In this document: piece by piece, positions 7,889 to 16,949 of the stretch | How positions within the stretch are numbered: the stretch's first letter is position 1 | How the letters are laid out: each line of letters begins with the position of its first letter | Source: Chamaesiphon sp. GL140_3_metabinner_129_sub | Lineage (GTDB): Bacteria; Cyanobacteriota; Cyanobacteriia; Cyanobacteriales; Chamaesiphonaceae | Length of the DNA stretch: 39,731 nucleotides | Reading direction: 5' to 3' | NCBI GenBank assembly: GCA_025358725.1 | Contig: JANYIT010000372.1 | Coordinates: 1 to 39,731 of the forward strand | The notes under the pieces: model-generated | Told to the model about the DNA's origin: nothing | Databases searched by the model: none | Seen by the model: only the letters and a program-made list of their open reading frames with translations | Made by a program: the position numbers and the translations under genes

Positions 7889-10800
7889 ATGAATAATGAA
7901 ATTAGCAATTCCGAACTTAATTTTTTGATCCCTCCCGAAATTAAACACGATGAATTTTATGCAATTATTCAAGAGATTGCTAGAACAGCAGATATTAAAA
8001 CAGTTTTAGAAATTGGTTCATCATCAGGTGGCGGTAGTACAGAAGCTTTTGTCACAGGATTGCGGGACAATCCCAATCAACCACAGTTGTTTTGTATGGA
8101 AGTCTCGCAACCTAGATTTGCGGAGTTAAAGCAGCGATACGAACATGAACAATTTGTCAAATGCTATAATGTTTCCTCTGTCGCGATCGAAGAATTTCCA
8201 GATCGATCGGAAGTAATTGATTTTTATCACAATAGTAATAGTGATCTCAAAAAATATCCCCTAGAGCAAGTACTGGGATGGTTACAGCAGGATATTGAAT
8301 ACGTCAGAAATGCGGGAGTGTCTGCGAATGGCATCAGACAAGTAAAGCAAGACAACCAAATTGATAATTTTGATTTAGTCTTGATTGATGGCTCAGAATT
8401 CACTGGTATTTCCGAACTAAAAGAAGTCTATGGCAGTAAATTTATTCTGTTAGATGACATCACAACTTTTAAAAATCATACCAATCATCAACAGTTGCTT
8501 GCCGATCCTAATTATATTCTGATTAGTCAAAATACAGTTGTTCGCAATGGTTATTCTGTATTCAAGCGATTAAGTGAATCGGGTGACAATTTAGCCCCTC
8601 ACGAAATTTCTGAGCGGAGACTGTTGAAAAAACTAGTTAAGCCTGGAATGTTAGTTTTGGATGTCGGTGCAAATATTGGCGACTATGCGATCATCCTCAG
8701 TAGACTCGTGGGTAGTTCAGGTACAGTACACACTTTTGAACCAGCTTCAAGTACTTTTACAAAACTAGAGGAAAGATTAAAGCAGTCCAAATGTGATAAT
8801 GTTCAAGCACATCAAAAAGCAACTTACTCAGCAAATATTCCGATTGTCTTTAATGAATTTCCAGAAGATTTTTCAGTCTGGAATAGTATTGGTAGACCAG
8901 AAATGCTCAATCCCAATGGTTCTGGTGAATATGTCCCGATCGTGAAAACCGAAACTGTAGAAGGAATTACTTTAGATTCTTTTTGCAAAGCTCATGGAAT
9001 CGAAAAAATTGATTATTTAAAAATTGATGTCGAAGGGGCTGAGAGTGATACATTAGAGGGTGCGATCGATCTACTAAGTAATCAGAAAGTTGGCTATATC
9101 CAATTTGAAATATCTCAGAAAATGTTGGAGGGATTAGATCGGACGGCTAATGCCACATTCGATATCTTGCGAAAATATGGATACGAATGTCATCGAATTA
9201 CTGCTGATGGTGCGATTGGCGAAGAGGTGAGTGATTCTAATGCTTTTTATGAAAACTATATTGCTTTTCCAGCACTACCAATTCACTTTTTCACCATTGT
9301 TTTAAATGGGCAACCATATATCCCCTACCATATTGACATCTTCAAACAACTTACTTGCAACTGGCACTGGCATATTGTGGAAGGGGTAGCAGATTTAAAA
9401 CATGATACTGGTTGGAGTGTTCAATTTGGTGGCAGCATTAGTGATGAAATTCATCGTAATGGACTGAGCAATGATGGTACAACCGAATATCTAGATCAAC
9501 TCGCCCAACTATATCCAGACAATATCACTATTTACCGCAAACCAACAGGTGTTTTCTGGGATGGTAAACGAGAAATGGTAAATGCACCACTGGCAAATAT
9601 TCAAACAGAATGTTTGTTGTGGCAAGTAGATGTTGATGAATTGTGGACATTGGAGCAGCTAAATACTGCCCGACAACTATTTATCAATCACCCTGATAAA
9701 ACGGCGGCATTTTATTGGTGCTGGTATTTTGTGGGTGAGAAACTATTGATTAGTACTCGTAATTGCTATGCTCAAAATCCCAATCAAGATTGGCTTCGTA
9801 CCTGGAAATTCAAGCCAGGCGCATTTTGGGCAGCACATGAACCGCCAGTATTAGTCGAACAGATTGCCGATGATCAGTATCAAAATCTAGCAGCGATTAA
9901 CCCTTTCCTCCACGCCGAAACCGAACAAGCTGGGTTAGTTTTTCAGCATTTTGCTTATGCCACCACAGCACAATTGCAATTTAAAGAGCAATACTATGGT
10001 TATAAGGAAGCTGTGGCTCAATGGACACAATTGCAAGAAACGACTAAATTTCCAGTTTCCTTACGAGACTATTTTGCCTGGGTTGGGGATGGAACTCAAG
10101 TCAATCTTGCCGAATCACAAGGCATCGTACCAATTGCCCAGAAAGACAAAACTAACCAGCAATGGCGATTCTTGCCGCCGCAGGAAGTAGCCGCAAAAGT
10201 TCGTAAAATCACTCAACCAACACCGAGAATTCTCATTGATGGAGTATTTTTCCAACTTTATCAGACTGGAATTGCTCGCGTCTGGAAGTCATTATTAGAA
10301 GAATGGTCACAAACACCCTTTATCAAGAATATAGTTGTGTTAGATCGGGCAAATACTGCACCAAAAATTTCTGGGGTTACTTATTGTCAAATCCCTGCCT
10401 ATGATTACGCTCAAACAGATGCTGATCGAGCAATGTTGCAGCAAGTCTGTGATGAACTAGGTGCAGATTTATTCATCTCTACTTACTACACTACGCCCCT
10501 AGAAACCCCCTCTGTCTTCATGGGTTATGATATGGTACCTGAAGTCTTGGGCTTCGATCTCAATCAACCAATGTGGCAGGAAAAACGATATGCGATCGAA
10601 CATGCATCTGCATATTTAACGATCTCTGAACATACTGCTCAAGATTTAATTGAAATTCATGCAGATATCGATCCAAACACAGTTACCGTTGCTCATTGTG
10701 GTGTTCAATCTACATTTAAACCAGCAACTATTTCTGAGCTAGCTGAATTTCGCTACAAGTATGGTATTACCAAGCCATATTTTATCATTGGTGCTGGTGG

Positions 10801-11692
10801 TGGATACAAAAATACAGAGTTATTCTTACAAGCATTTGCACAACTTTCTACCAAATCAGGATTTGAAATTGTTGTGACTGGTGGCGATATCTTAAGTGCT
10901 GAATATCGGCAATACACTATCGGTATTAATGTTCACTGTTTACGATTAGACGATCGCGAATTAAGTATTGCTTATTCAGGATCGATCGCGTTAATATATC
11001 CTTCTAAATATGAAGGTTTTGGTTTGCCAATTGTCGAAGCTATGGCTAGTGGTTGCCCAGTGATTACTTGCCCTAATGCTTCAATTCCTGAAGTTGCTGG
11101 TGAGGCGGCTATCTATGTATTTGATAATGATATCGATGGCATGGCAGAAGCTCTATGTGAAGTCCAAAAACCCCAAGTAAGAGCAGCTTTAATCACCGCC
11201 GGATTGGAACAGGTACAACAATTTTCCTGGGCTAAAATGGGCGATATCGTTAAGTCTGTTTTAATCGAACAAACTTTAGTTCATCTACCATTAGGTCAGG
11301 AAAACTTAATTATCTTCCCTGATTGGTCGCAAGATGAAGAGAAATTAGGCGAAGAGATTGCAAGTGTTTGCTATAATCTAGCTCAAAGTTCGGAATTCAA
11401 TCGACCAACATTACTAATTGACACTACTAATGTCGAAGATCTAGAATCTGCCAATATGCTGGTATCTAGCATTGTGATGAATCTAATGATGGGCGAAGAT
11501 ATAGATATTACCGAACATCTAGAGATCGCGCTCACAGGTGAACTAGCACCAATTCAGTGGGCAGAATTATTACCTAAACTTCAAGGACGAATTAAATTAA
11601 AGCTTGAACATCTTCAAGAAATTGATTCATCTGGTGTTAATTTAATTAGTGAAATTCAGTTAGCGGCATCTCCAGTATTAGCTTTAGTCTAG
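7889..11692 (+). CDS. Multidomain glycan-modifying enzyme: two methyltransferases, GT2-like region, GT4 glycosyltransferase
   Basis: 1267 residues. Domains in order: a class I SAM methyltransferase (about 20-230; motif I VLEIGSSSGGG, LVLIDGSEF); an FkbM-type methyltransferase (about 245-445; VLDVGANIGDYA, DYLKIDVEGAE); a region starting FFTIVLNGQPYIPYH (about 465-760) that looks like a GT-A glycosyltransferase or related fold with a DVDE motif; a GT4 glycosyltransferase (about 778-1125; IDGVFFQLYQTGIARV and the E-x7-E motif EGFGLPIVEAMASG near 1040); and a C-terminal 130-residue region (FPDWSQDEEKLGEEIA) that I recall from other cyanobacterial sugar-modifying proteins but cannot name. It probably builds and methylates a surface polysaccharide. 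It appears to stand alone, without a glycan cluster, and is more AT-rich than its neighbours. Confidence 0.85.
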   Translation: MNNEISNSELNFLIPPEIKHDEFYAIIQEIARTADIKTVLEIGSSSGGGSTEAFVTGLRDNPNQPQLFCMEVSQPRFAELKQRYEHEQFVKCYNVSSVAIEEFPDRSEVIDFYHNSNSDLKKYPLEQVLGWLQQDIEYVRNAGVSANGIRQVKQDNQIDNFDLVLIDGSEFTGISELKEVYGSKFILLDDITTFKNHTNHQQLLADPNYILISQNTVVRNGYSVFKRLSESGDNLAPHEISERRLLKKLVKPGMLVLDVGANIGDYAIILSRLVGSSGTVHTFEPASSTFTKLEERLKQSKCDNVQAHQKATYSANIPIVFNEFPEDFSVWNSIGRPEMLNPNGSGEYVPIVKTETVEGITLDSFCKAHGIEKIDYLKIDVEGAESDTLEGAIDLLSNQKVGYIQFEISQKMLEGLDRTANATFDILRKYGYECHRITADGAIGEEVSDSNAFYENYIAFPALPIHFFTIVLNGQPYIPYHIDIFKQLTCNWHWHIVEGVADLKHDTGWSVQFGGSISDEIHRNGLSNDGTTEYLDQLAQLYPDNITIYRKPTGVFWDGKREMVNAPLANIQTECLLWQVDVDELWTLEQLNTARQLFINHPDKTAAFYWCWYFVGEKLLISTRNCYAQNPNQDWLRTWKFKPGAFWAAHEPPVLVEQIADDQYQNLAAINPFLHAETEQAGLVFQHFAYATTAQLQFKEQYYGYKEAVAQWTQLQETTKFPVSLRDYFAWVGDGTQVNLAESQGIVPIAQKDKTNQQWRFLPPQEVAAKVRKITQPTPRILIDGVFFQLYQTGIARVWKSLLEEWSQTPFIKNIVVLDRANTAPKISGVTYCQIPAYDYAQTDADRAMLQQVCDELGADLFISTYYTTPLETPSVFMGYDMVPEVLGFDLNQPMWQEKRYAIEHASAYLTISEHTAQDLIEIHADIDPNTVTVAHCGVQSTFKPATISELAEFRYKYGITKPYFIIGAGGGYKNTELFLQAFAQLSTKSGFEIVVTGGDILSAEYRQYTIGINVHCLRLDDRELSIAYSGSIALIYPSKYEGFGLPIVEAMASGCPVITCPNASIPEVAGEAAIYVFDNDIDGMAEALCEVQKPQVRAALITAGLEQVQQFSWAKMGDIVKSVLIEQTLVHLPLGQENLIIFPDWSQDEEKLGEEIASVCYNLAQSSEFNRPTLLIDTTNVEDLESANMLVSSIVMNLMMGEDIDITEHLEIALTGELAPIQWAELLPKLQGRIKLKLEHLQEIDSSGVNLISEIQLAASPVLALV

Positions 11693-11721
11693 TTTAATTA
11701 CTTACAAGCTGGCTAGGGCAG

Positions 11722-11750
11722 CAACCCGACTTCTTGAAGAAGTCGGGTTG
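11722..11750. terminator. Perfect hairpin between convergent genes
   Basis: A 29-nt palindrome of 14 paired bases (CAACCCGACTTCTT and its complement) lies between the convergent 1267-aa enzyme gene and tldD. It may terminate transcription from one or both sides, although no run of T follows. The same CCCGACTTCTTGAAGAAG core recurs at 27311, so it is also a dispersed repeat. Confidence 0.5.
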
Positions 11751-11805
11751 ATTGCAGCAGACGAGTACGGGTACTTTGTCAATCGACTGTCCAAAATATC
11801 ATGGT

Positions 11806-13218
11806 TCACTCCTCATCATCGTAGTCCTCCTCGCCGCCAACAACGACATCGCGAATTCGTAAACTCGGACCACCAACTCCAACCGCCAAGCCACCTTGTC
11901 CGGCTTTTCCACAGCCGCCAGACTCATCCCACTCAAAATCATCGCCAATTCCTTCGATATCCTCTAGAGTTTTAAACACATTTCCCGATAGAGTGACATC
12001 CCGCACGGGTTCGGCAATTTCGCCATCGCGAATCATCCACGCTTCGCCCGCGCTAAATGTAAACATCTCGCCATTCGTCATTCCCCCCAACCAATTGCGG
12101 GCATATACGCCTTCTTTGATGCCTGAAAATAGATCGGCGACGGGAGTATTACCTCGATCGATCCAAGTATTCGTCATCCGCACGATCGGCGGATAATGAT
12201 AATTCAAGCAGCGAGCATTTCCTGTCGCTGCTTCATCCAATTTCCCCGCAGTCTCCCGCGAGTGCAAGCGTCCCGTTAATACGCCATCCTCGATTAATTT
12301 CGTCGTCGTGGCTGGAGTTCCCTCATCATCATATAAATAACTACCGCGATGCCCTGCTGGTGCGGCTCCGTCGAAGATTTGCAACTCCTTACAGCCAAAG
12401 CGTCGCCCCATTGTCATCACTTCCAACAGATCGGGATTTTCATACATCGAATCAGCCTCAGAGAGGTGTCCAAATGCCTCGTGAACGAACAAACCACTCA
12501 AAATGGGGTCGATCACCACAGTATAAGCATTCCCCTTGACAGGTGGCAGAAACAGGGCAGCTACCGCACGTTGAGCGGCACTTTCTACCTGTCGATCGAG
12601 TCCAATTGTATCTTCATAAGCTTTACGCGAACCGAGGGTTTCACGTCCGGTTTGGACGGTATCGCCATTTCGCGCTGTCGCCGCAAACCGAATCTCCATA
12701 TCGATCCAAGACTGCTCGATTAGGGTACCTTCAGAAGTCGCCAGGACGATATGTTGAGCACAATCGCCATACCGGACCGAAGTTGTCGCAATTCGCCGAT
12801 CGGTAGTCTGTAAAATGTGATTATAATGCTCGCATAATGCCTTCTTATTAGCGATCGGAATCTGACGCGGATCGGTACCAGTCAAGGGTAAACTACAACT
12901 AGTTTGAATAATCTCGATCGGTGCCAATATTGTCTCATCTTCACCGATAATTCTCGCAGCCGCGATCGCTTCTTCGATCCGTTCTGCCAAAGTTTCCAAC
13001 CGATTGAAGCTCGCGAAACCCCAACCACCTTTATAACACGCTCGTACCTGTCCGCCGATCGCCAGATCCTCACTCAGGGTTTCGACTTTATCGCCCCGGA
13101 TCAGAATATCTGTCCCTTCGGACTCTTCTAGTCTAATCGCCAGATAATCCACGCGATCGCGGTAACGCTTAATCAAGTCTGTCAGGCGGTTTTTGCTATC
13201 AACGATGATGGAAGGCAT
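11806..13218 (-). CDS. tldD: TldD family metalloprotease
   Basis: 470 residues. The zinc-binding motif HEAFGH (residues 246-251) followed by LSEAD is diagnostic for TldD, the catalytic half of the TldD/TldE heterodimer, a broad peptidase that works on unfolded or modified peptides. Other family segments are the GTPATTTKLIEDGVLTG block and the Gly-rich GGCGKAGQGGLAVGVGGP near the C terminus. The tail (GEEDYDDEE) is very acidic. Its partner tldE is on the same strand about 0.9 kb upstream, with a PhyH gene on the opposite strand between them. The start codon follows directly on a heptamer array. Confidence 0.92.
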   Translation of the reverse strand: MPSIIVDSKNRLTDLIKRYRDRVDYLAIRLEESEGTDILIRGDKVETLSEDLAIGGQVRACYKGGWGFASFNRLETLAERIEEAIAAARIIGEDETILAPIEIIQTSCSLPLTGTDPRQIPIANKKALCEHYNHILQTTDRRIATTSVRYGDCAQHIVLATSEGTLIEQSWIDMEIRFAATARNGDTVQTGRETLGSRKAYEDTIGLDRQVESAAQRAVAALFLPPVKGNAYTVVIDPILSGLFVHEAFGHLSEADSMYENPDLLEVMTMGRRFGCKELQIFDGAAPAGHRGSYLYDDEGTPATTTKLIEDGVLTGRLHSRETAGKLDEAATGNARCLNYHYPPIVRMTNTWIDRGNTPVADLFSGIKEGVYARNWLGGMTNGEMFTFSAGEAWMIRDGEIAEPVRDVTLSGNVFKTLEDIEGIGDDFEWDESGGCGKAGQGGLAVGVGGPSLRIRDVVVGGEEDYDDEE

Positions 13219-13263
13219 AAGTTGGGGATTAGGCTTTAGGGATTAGGCTTTGGGCTTTAGGCA
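13219..13263. repeat. STRR heptamer array between tldD and the PhyH gene
   Basis: Alternating GGGATTA and GGCTTTA/GGGCTTT heptamers fill the short space between the divergent start codons, so this single array forms the leader of both genes. Confidence 0.8.
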
Positions 13264-13276
13264 AGTAAATTTTAAG

Positions 13277-14008
13277 ATGAATATCTACATGCAAGAGATT
13301 GGGGTACATGGATTTGTTACGCTCGATCGATACCTCGATTCAGACTCAATCGAGCTACTAATTCAAGAGATTGCCCACCTTAATTTTACTCCAGGTCGAG
13401 CGGGAATTAGAAATTTATTAGAATTAGCCCCCAGTATCAGAAAATTGGCACAGAGTCAGGAGATTCGATCGCTAGTCGCACCAATTTTAGGCGATACTGC
13501 ACAAGTTGTCAGAGGCATATTTTTTGACAAACAACCCAGTGCCAACTGGAAAGTTCCTTGGCATCAAGATCTCACCATTGCCGTCAAAAATCGCTTGGAT
13601 CTGCTGGATCTGCCTGATTATCATCCGTGGTCGGTGAAAGCCGGAATTCCTCACGTTCAGCCGCCCACGGCTATTTTAGAGCAGATGTTGACAGTCAGAA
13701 TTCATCTCGATCCAACTGATGAGTCAAATGGTGCATTGAAAGTAATTTCAGGTTCTCATCGTCAGGGTAAGTTGACGACAGTAGAAATAGATCGATGGAA
13801 GCAAACATCTCCAGGTATTTCTTGTAATTGCGAAGCTGGCGGAATCCTCCTAATGCGTCCATTATTGTTACATGCTTCATCGATCGCCATTGTACCAAGT
13901 CATCGCCGAGTGATTCATCTCGAATATGCCAGTCAGCCATTACCCGCAGGATTGGATTGGTATTATGGGCAAAGCCGATTCAGCAATGCCAAAAATAGCG
14001 ATCAATAG
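13277..14008 (+). CDS. Phytanoyl-CoA dioxygenase (PhyH) family protein
   Basis: I choose ATG 13277 (MNIYMQEIGVHGFVTL; 243 residues), because the track start at 13250 is a TTG inside the repeat array; ATG 13289 is also possible. It has the Fe(II)/2-oxoglutarate oxygenase pattern: WHQD supplies the first His and Asp ligands, VRIHLDPTDESNGALKVISGSH is the typical PhyH strand, and LLHASS plus a downstream Arg in SHRRVIHLEY supply the distal His and the 2-oxoglutarate contact. Such enzymes hydroxylate lipids or small metabolites; the substrate is unknown. It interrupts the tldD/tldE pair on the opposite strand. Confidence 0.85.
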   Translation: MNIYMQEIGVHGFVTLDRYLDSDSIELLIQEIAHLNFTPGRAGIRNLLELAPSIRKLAQSQEIRSLVAPILGDTAQVVRGIFFDKQPSANWKVPWHQDLTIAVKNRLDLLDLPDYHPWSVKAGIPHVQPPTAILEQMLTVRIHLDPTDESNGALKVISGSHRQGKLTTVEIDRWKQTSPGISCNCEAGGILLMRPLLLHASSIAIVPSHRRVIHLEYASQPLPAGLDWYYGQSRFSNAKNSDQ

Positions 14009-14157
14009 CAGCAAAAAATTTCCGAGATTCGATTCTCCAAAGGAGAGGCTTCGCCAACGACTCAAACCGAATTAAAATTAGCCCATGAGCGTTATCAAGT
14101 TGAGAAATTATAGACCTTGGGAAATCAACAGGACAGTTGTATCCCACAGTCCAAAGC

Positions 14158-15444
14158 TTAACCCCTACCCGTCACAGATAATCCTTCAACGATCAGAGAT
14201 GGTGTATGACAGGGGCCATTCCAATCGATGTCAGCACCGATTGCTACAACTTGTTTTAGGGCTGTATAGACATTGCCACTGACCATCGTATCTTTGATAC
14301 GTCCGACAATTTCACCATTTTTGACCCGATAACCCAATTCGACATTGATCGAAAAATCACCCGACATTCCGGCTCCACTACCGAGAATTTGATCGATGAT
14401 AATACCTGAATCAAGCTGTTTGACTAGCTCTGGAAAACTCATGGTACCAGGCGCGATCGTCAGATTAACCAATTCAGGAGTCGGATAACTACCCAAACCA
14501 GATCGAAAGCCATTGCCCGTAGAGCCAGAACCAAGCTGACGACCGATCGTTCGATCGGCATAAAATAATTTTAGTTTACCGTCCTGAATCAGTGTCAAAG
14601 TCCGCGTTGGCGAACCTTCATCATCAAAGGGACAACTAAATGGCCCCCGATCTGGCTCTTGCATGAGCGTGAGTAGGGGCGAAATTACTTTTTGCCCCAG
14701 CCTGTCACTCCACGGTGAAGCCCCCTCGATCGCCCGTTTACCATTCATTGCCACCTGAACAGTATCCCACAACATATCTGCGGCTTTGGCTGTAAATAAG
14801 ACTGGGACCTTACCTATGGGTGGATTGACATTAGTTTTAGCCCACTTTAGCCTTTTCATCACACTTTGGGCAATTTTAGCAGGATTTAAATCGCCCCGTT
14901 GAGTTTGACCATCACCTACACTCAAAAAATCATCGCCTCGAATCCATTCGACGGCTAGATAGCCGCTCAATGTGGTATCTGTATAGCTACAATCGAGTCC
15001 CCGACTATTTACGAGCCTTGTGGTTTCAATATCGCAATCCCATTGACTACTACAGATCACGTCAGGATAATCAGCTCGAACTAATTCGATCGCAATTTTC
15101 CCCATTTCCAACAATTCCTGCATCGGAATTGTATGCCCTAAATCGGGATAGATATTCTGATTGGCTGGATTTAATTCGGGTGTTTCGCGATCGTTGAGTT
15201 GAGATAGTTCGATGCTCTTAGCGACTAATATCTTGGGATCGACGGCACCATAAGCAACAGCTAATCCTGGCTTACCATCTTTCCACAACCGGAGGGCAAT
15301 TCCTTCGCTCTGAGCTGATTCCAACTGTTTGAGTCGATTTGCTTCAAAGAAAACCGGACGGGCTAAGGATTTAGCTTGATAAACTTCTGCTGCTTCTGCA
15401 CCCGCCTTGTTAGCTAGATCTAATAGTTGTTCGGCGATATCCAT
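14158..15444 (-). CDS. tldE: TldE/PmbA family metallopeptidase subunit
   Basis: 428 residues, starting [23 protein letters not shown]. It has the fold and length of TldE (PmbA) and lacks the HExxxH motif, as expected for the non-catalytic partner of TldD. Family segments include [35 protein letters not shown] and [36 protein letters not shown]. With TldD it forms a peptidase heterodimer known to process modified peptides such as microcins in E. coli; in cyanobacteria the substrate is open. The leader is a long heptamer array that abuts the ATG, with no Shine-Dalgarno sequence. Confidence 0.92.
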   Translation of the reverse strand: MDIAEQLLDLANKAGAEAAEVYQAKSLARPVFFEANRLKQLESAQSEGIALRLWKDGKPGLAVAYGAVDPKILVAKSIELSQLNDRETPELNPANQNIYPDLGHTIPMQELLEMGKIAIELVRADYPDVICSSQWDCDIETTRLVNSRGLDCSYTDTTLSGYLAVEWIRGDDFLSVGDGQTQRGDLNPAKIAQSVMKRLKWAKTNVNPPIGKVPVLFTAKAADMLWDTVQVAMNGKRAIEGASPWSDRLGQKVISPLLTLMQEPDRGPFSCPFDDEGSPTRTLTLIQDGKLKLFYADRTIGRQLGSGSTGNGFRSGLGSYPTPELVNLTIAPGTMSFPELVKQLDSGIIIDQILGSGAGMSGDFSINVELGYRVKNGEIVGRIKDTMVSGNVYTALKQVVAIGADIDWNGPCHTPSLIVEGLSVTGRG

Positions 15445-15553
15445 GAGGGAGATGGGAGTTGGGAGATGGGAGTTGGGAGTTGGGAGTTGGGAGATGGGAG
15501 TTGGGAGATGGGAATTAGGAGTTAGGAGTTAGGAGTTAGGAGTTAGGAGTTAG
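15445..15553. repeat. Long STRR heptamer array before tldE
   Basis: About fifteen heptamers in direct contact with the tldE start codon: interleaved GGGAGAT and GGGAGTT units change abruptly to five copies of AGGAGTT (TTAGGAG register). This is the longest array in the window. Another short CAACTTT array lies at 15801-15826, just after the end of tab2. Confidence 0.9.
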
Positions 15554-15570
15554 TTTGCCTAGTATATATT

Positions 15571-15771
15571 TAACCCAAGTTGCTACCTAAACTCCAAGTG
15601 GTTTTAACCACTCCTGCTGATGCGAAGTCCGCCTATGCCATTCGCGTAGCGTCTCGTCAGAGAAGGCAGGCTACGCCAACGCGGACTGAATTTCCTAGTC
15701 CGCGTTGGCGGACTTTGCAACATTAGCCGCGACTTCAGTCGCAGGCAAGAAATAGGTAGCAACTTGGGTTA
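15571..15771. mobile_element. MITE-like palindromic element with 18-bp perfect terminal inverted repeats
   Basis: The left end AACCCAAGTTGCTACCTA (from 15572) is perfectly complementary to the right end (15753-15770). Both ends are bordered by TA, as expected for IS630/Tc1-mariner-type target duplication. The interior has no ORF but nested hairpins: a palindromic AGTGGTT/AACCACT, a 12-bp CCAACGCGGACT stem and a GCGACT/AGTCGC stem. At 201 bp with no gene it fits a non-autonomous miniature element. It lies between two minus-strand genes, tab2 and tldE. Confidence 0.7.
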
Positions 15772-15819
15772 TTTATTCTCCTTGGAGAAACTTCACAGTT
15801 AGCTATCAACTTTCAACTT

Positions 15820-16671
15820 TCAACTATCATAAAGTAGCCAAAATCCGGCAAATTCCTCACTATCGGGATTGGCTTGGATGGCGATGAAGTGAACTCCTTT
15901 TGCCTGTTCTTTGCTGGCTTCAAACCGAGCGGCTTCTTGTTGGGTTGTGCCCTCAAGACGGGCTAAAATCCAGCTTTCGCTAGCTCCTGTCTCCAGTAAT
16001 AATGTTGATTTTGGTGCGGGTTGATAGCGGACTGCAACGATTTCCAATCCTGACATCCAAGCTGCCATTGGTACCGAACGTGGCGAATAGAGAATCAATC
16101 CAGGAATCTGCATTTCTGGGGTGATTCCAACCATTTCTAGTGGGAAAGCTTCACCAAAGCCGATTTTCCAATCGTTCATATCGGCAAACTGACTAGCAGC
16201 TAGATTCACAAATGCCCACTTTTCACCGATTAGTGCTTCGGGCAACGGTTGCGGCGGATCGGAGAACATCTGAACGGATGCACTATTGACAGCTTGGTAG
16301 TTTGGCTGGCTGGGATAAAATTTTTCCATGCGTTCATCCAACCATTGTCGCAGAGAGATCGATCGCCGACTAGCTGCAGAGGGAATCCCAATATCTTTGC
16401 AGGCTTTGGTAATCATATTATTCATCTGTCGCCGAAAAAACCGAATCCGCTGGGGCGATTGTTTTGCATCCAACATGGCTGCTTGCAAGGCTTCGCCTAA
16501 CCATACCGAATTGACTTTATCGCTCGGACAATATTGCGCGTAGCGAAATAGTTCGCTACTCGATTGCTGGGTACTGGATGGACTTTCACACACCAACAAT
16601 TCCCAAACTTTTTTCTGTCGCTCATCAACCAGGGGGCGTGAGTAAAAGTCGATCTCCCAAATCACTCCCAT
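15820..16671 (-). CDS. Tab2/Atab2-family RNA-binding protein (DUF1092)
   Basis: Start chosen at MGVIWEIDFYSRPLVDERQKKVWELLVCES, the characteristic Tab2 N terminus; the track start adds 16 unlikely residues. 283 residues, ending in the family signature GFWLLYDS. Tab2 in Chlamydomonas and Atab2 in Arabidopsis bind psaB mRNA and promote its translation for photosystem I assembly; cyanobacterial homologues are conserved but little studied. Family identity is clear, while the role in PSI synthesis here is inferred from the plant and algal proteins. It is divergent from gshA, and the shared 278-bp gap holds two heptamer arrays. Confidence 0.88.
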   Translation of the reverse strand: MGVIWEIDFYSRPLVDERQKKVWELLVCESPSSTQQSSSELFRYAQYCPSDKVNSVWLGEALQAAMLDAKQSPQRIRFFRRQMNNMITKACKDIGIPSAASRRSISLRQWLDERMEKFYPSQPNYQAVNSASVQMFSDPPQPLPEALIGEKWAFVNLAASQFADMNDWKIGFGEAFPLEMVGITPEMQIPGLILYSPRSVPMAAWMSGLEIVAVRYQPAPKSTLLLETGASESWILARLEGTTQQEAARFEASKEQAKGVHFIAIQANPDSEEFAGFWLLYDS

Positions 16672-16740
16672 TATTTCTGTCTTGCCGCTTGCTTTGTGAT
16701 TTTTACATTTAGTACCCAATTATCGGCGATCGCTGGACAT

Positions 16741-16795
16741 TAGGGAATAGGGAATAGGTTTTAGGCTTTAGGGATTAGATATTAGGTTTTAGGGA
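16741..16795. repeat. STRR heptamer array, tab2 side
   Basis: GGGAATA, TTTAGGC and TTAGGTT-type heptamers. A 23-bp stretch at 16771-16793 recurs in inverted orientation at 16927-16949 with one mismatch, so this and the gshA-side array could pair across the gap. Confidence 0.75.
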
Positions 16796-16885
16796 AATTT
16801 GTTGCACCATGTCGATAAAAACCAACAGAGATAGAAGTACCGATCGAGGATTGCCAAAGCAAAACCGCTATGATTATCTATAAAC

Positions 16886-16949
16886 GTAAAGCCTAAAGCT
16901 CAAAATCTAGAGTCCAAAGCCTAAAGCCTAAAACCTAATACCTAATCCC
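16886..16949. repeat. STRR heptamer array abutting the gshA start codon
   Basis: AAAGCCT, AAACCTA and TACCTAA-type heptamers that end in TCCC immediately before the ATG of gshA. No Shine-Dalgarno sequence is present. Confidence 0.8.

Noticed and set aside
12349-12806. 124-aa and 87-aa plus-strand ORFs inside tldD
   Set aside because: Shadows of the strongly conserved tldD coding frame.
15445-15553. CRISPR array
   Set aside because: Units are 7 bp with no spacers and no cas genes; this is a short tandem repeat array.
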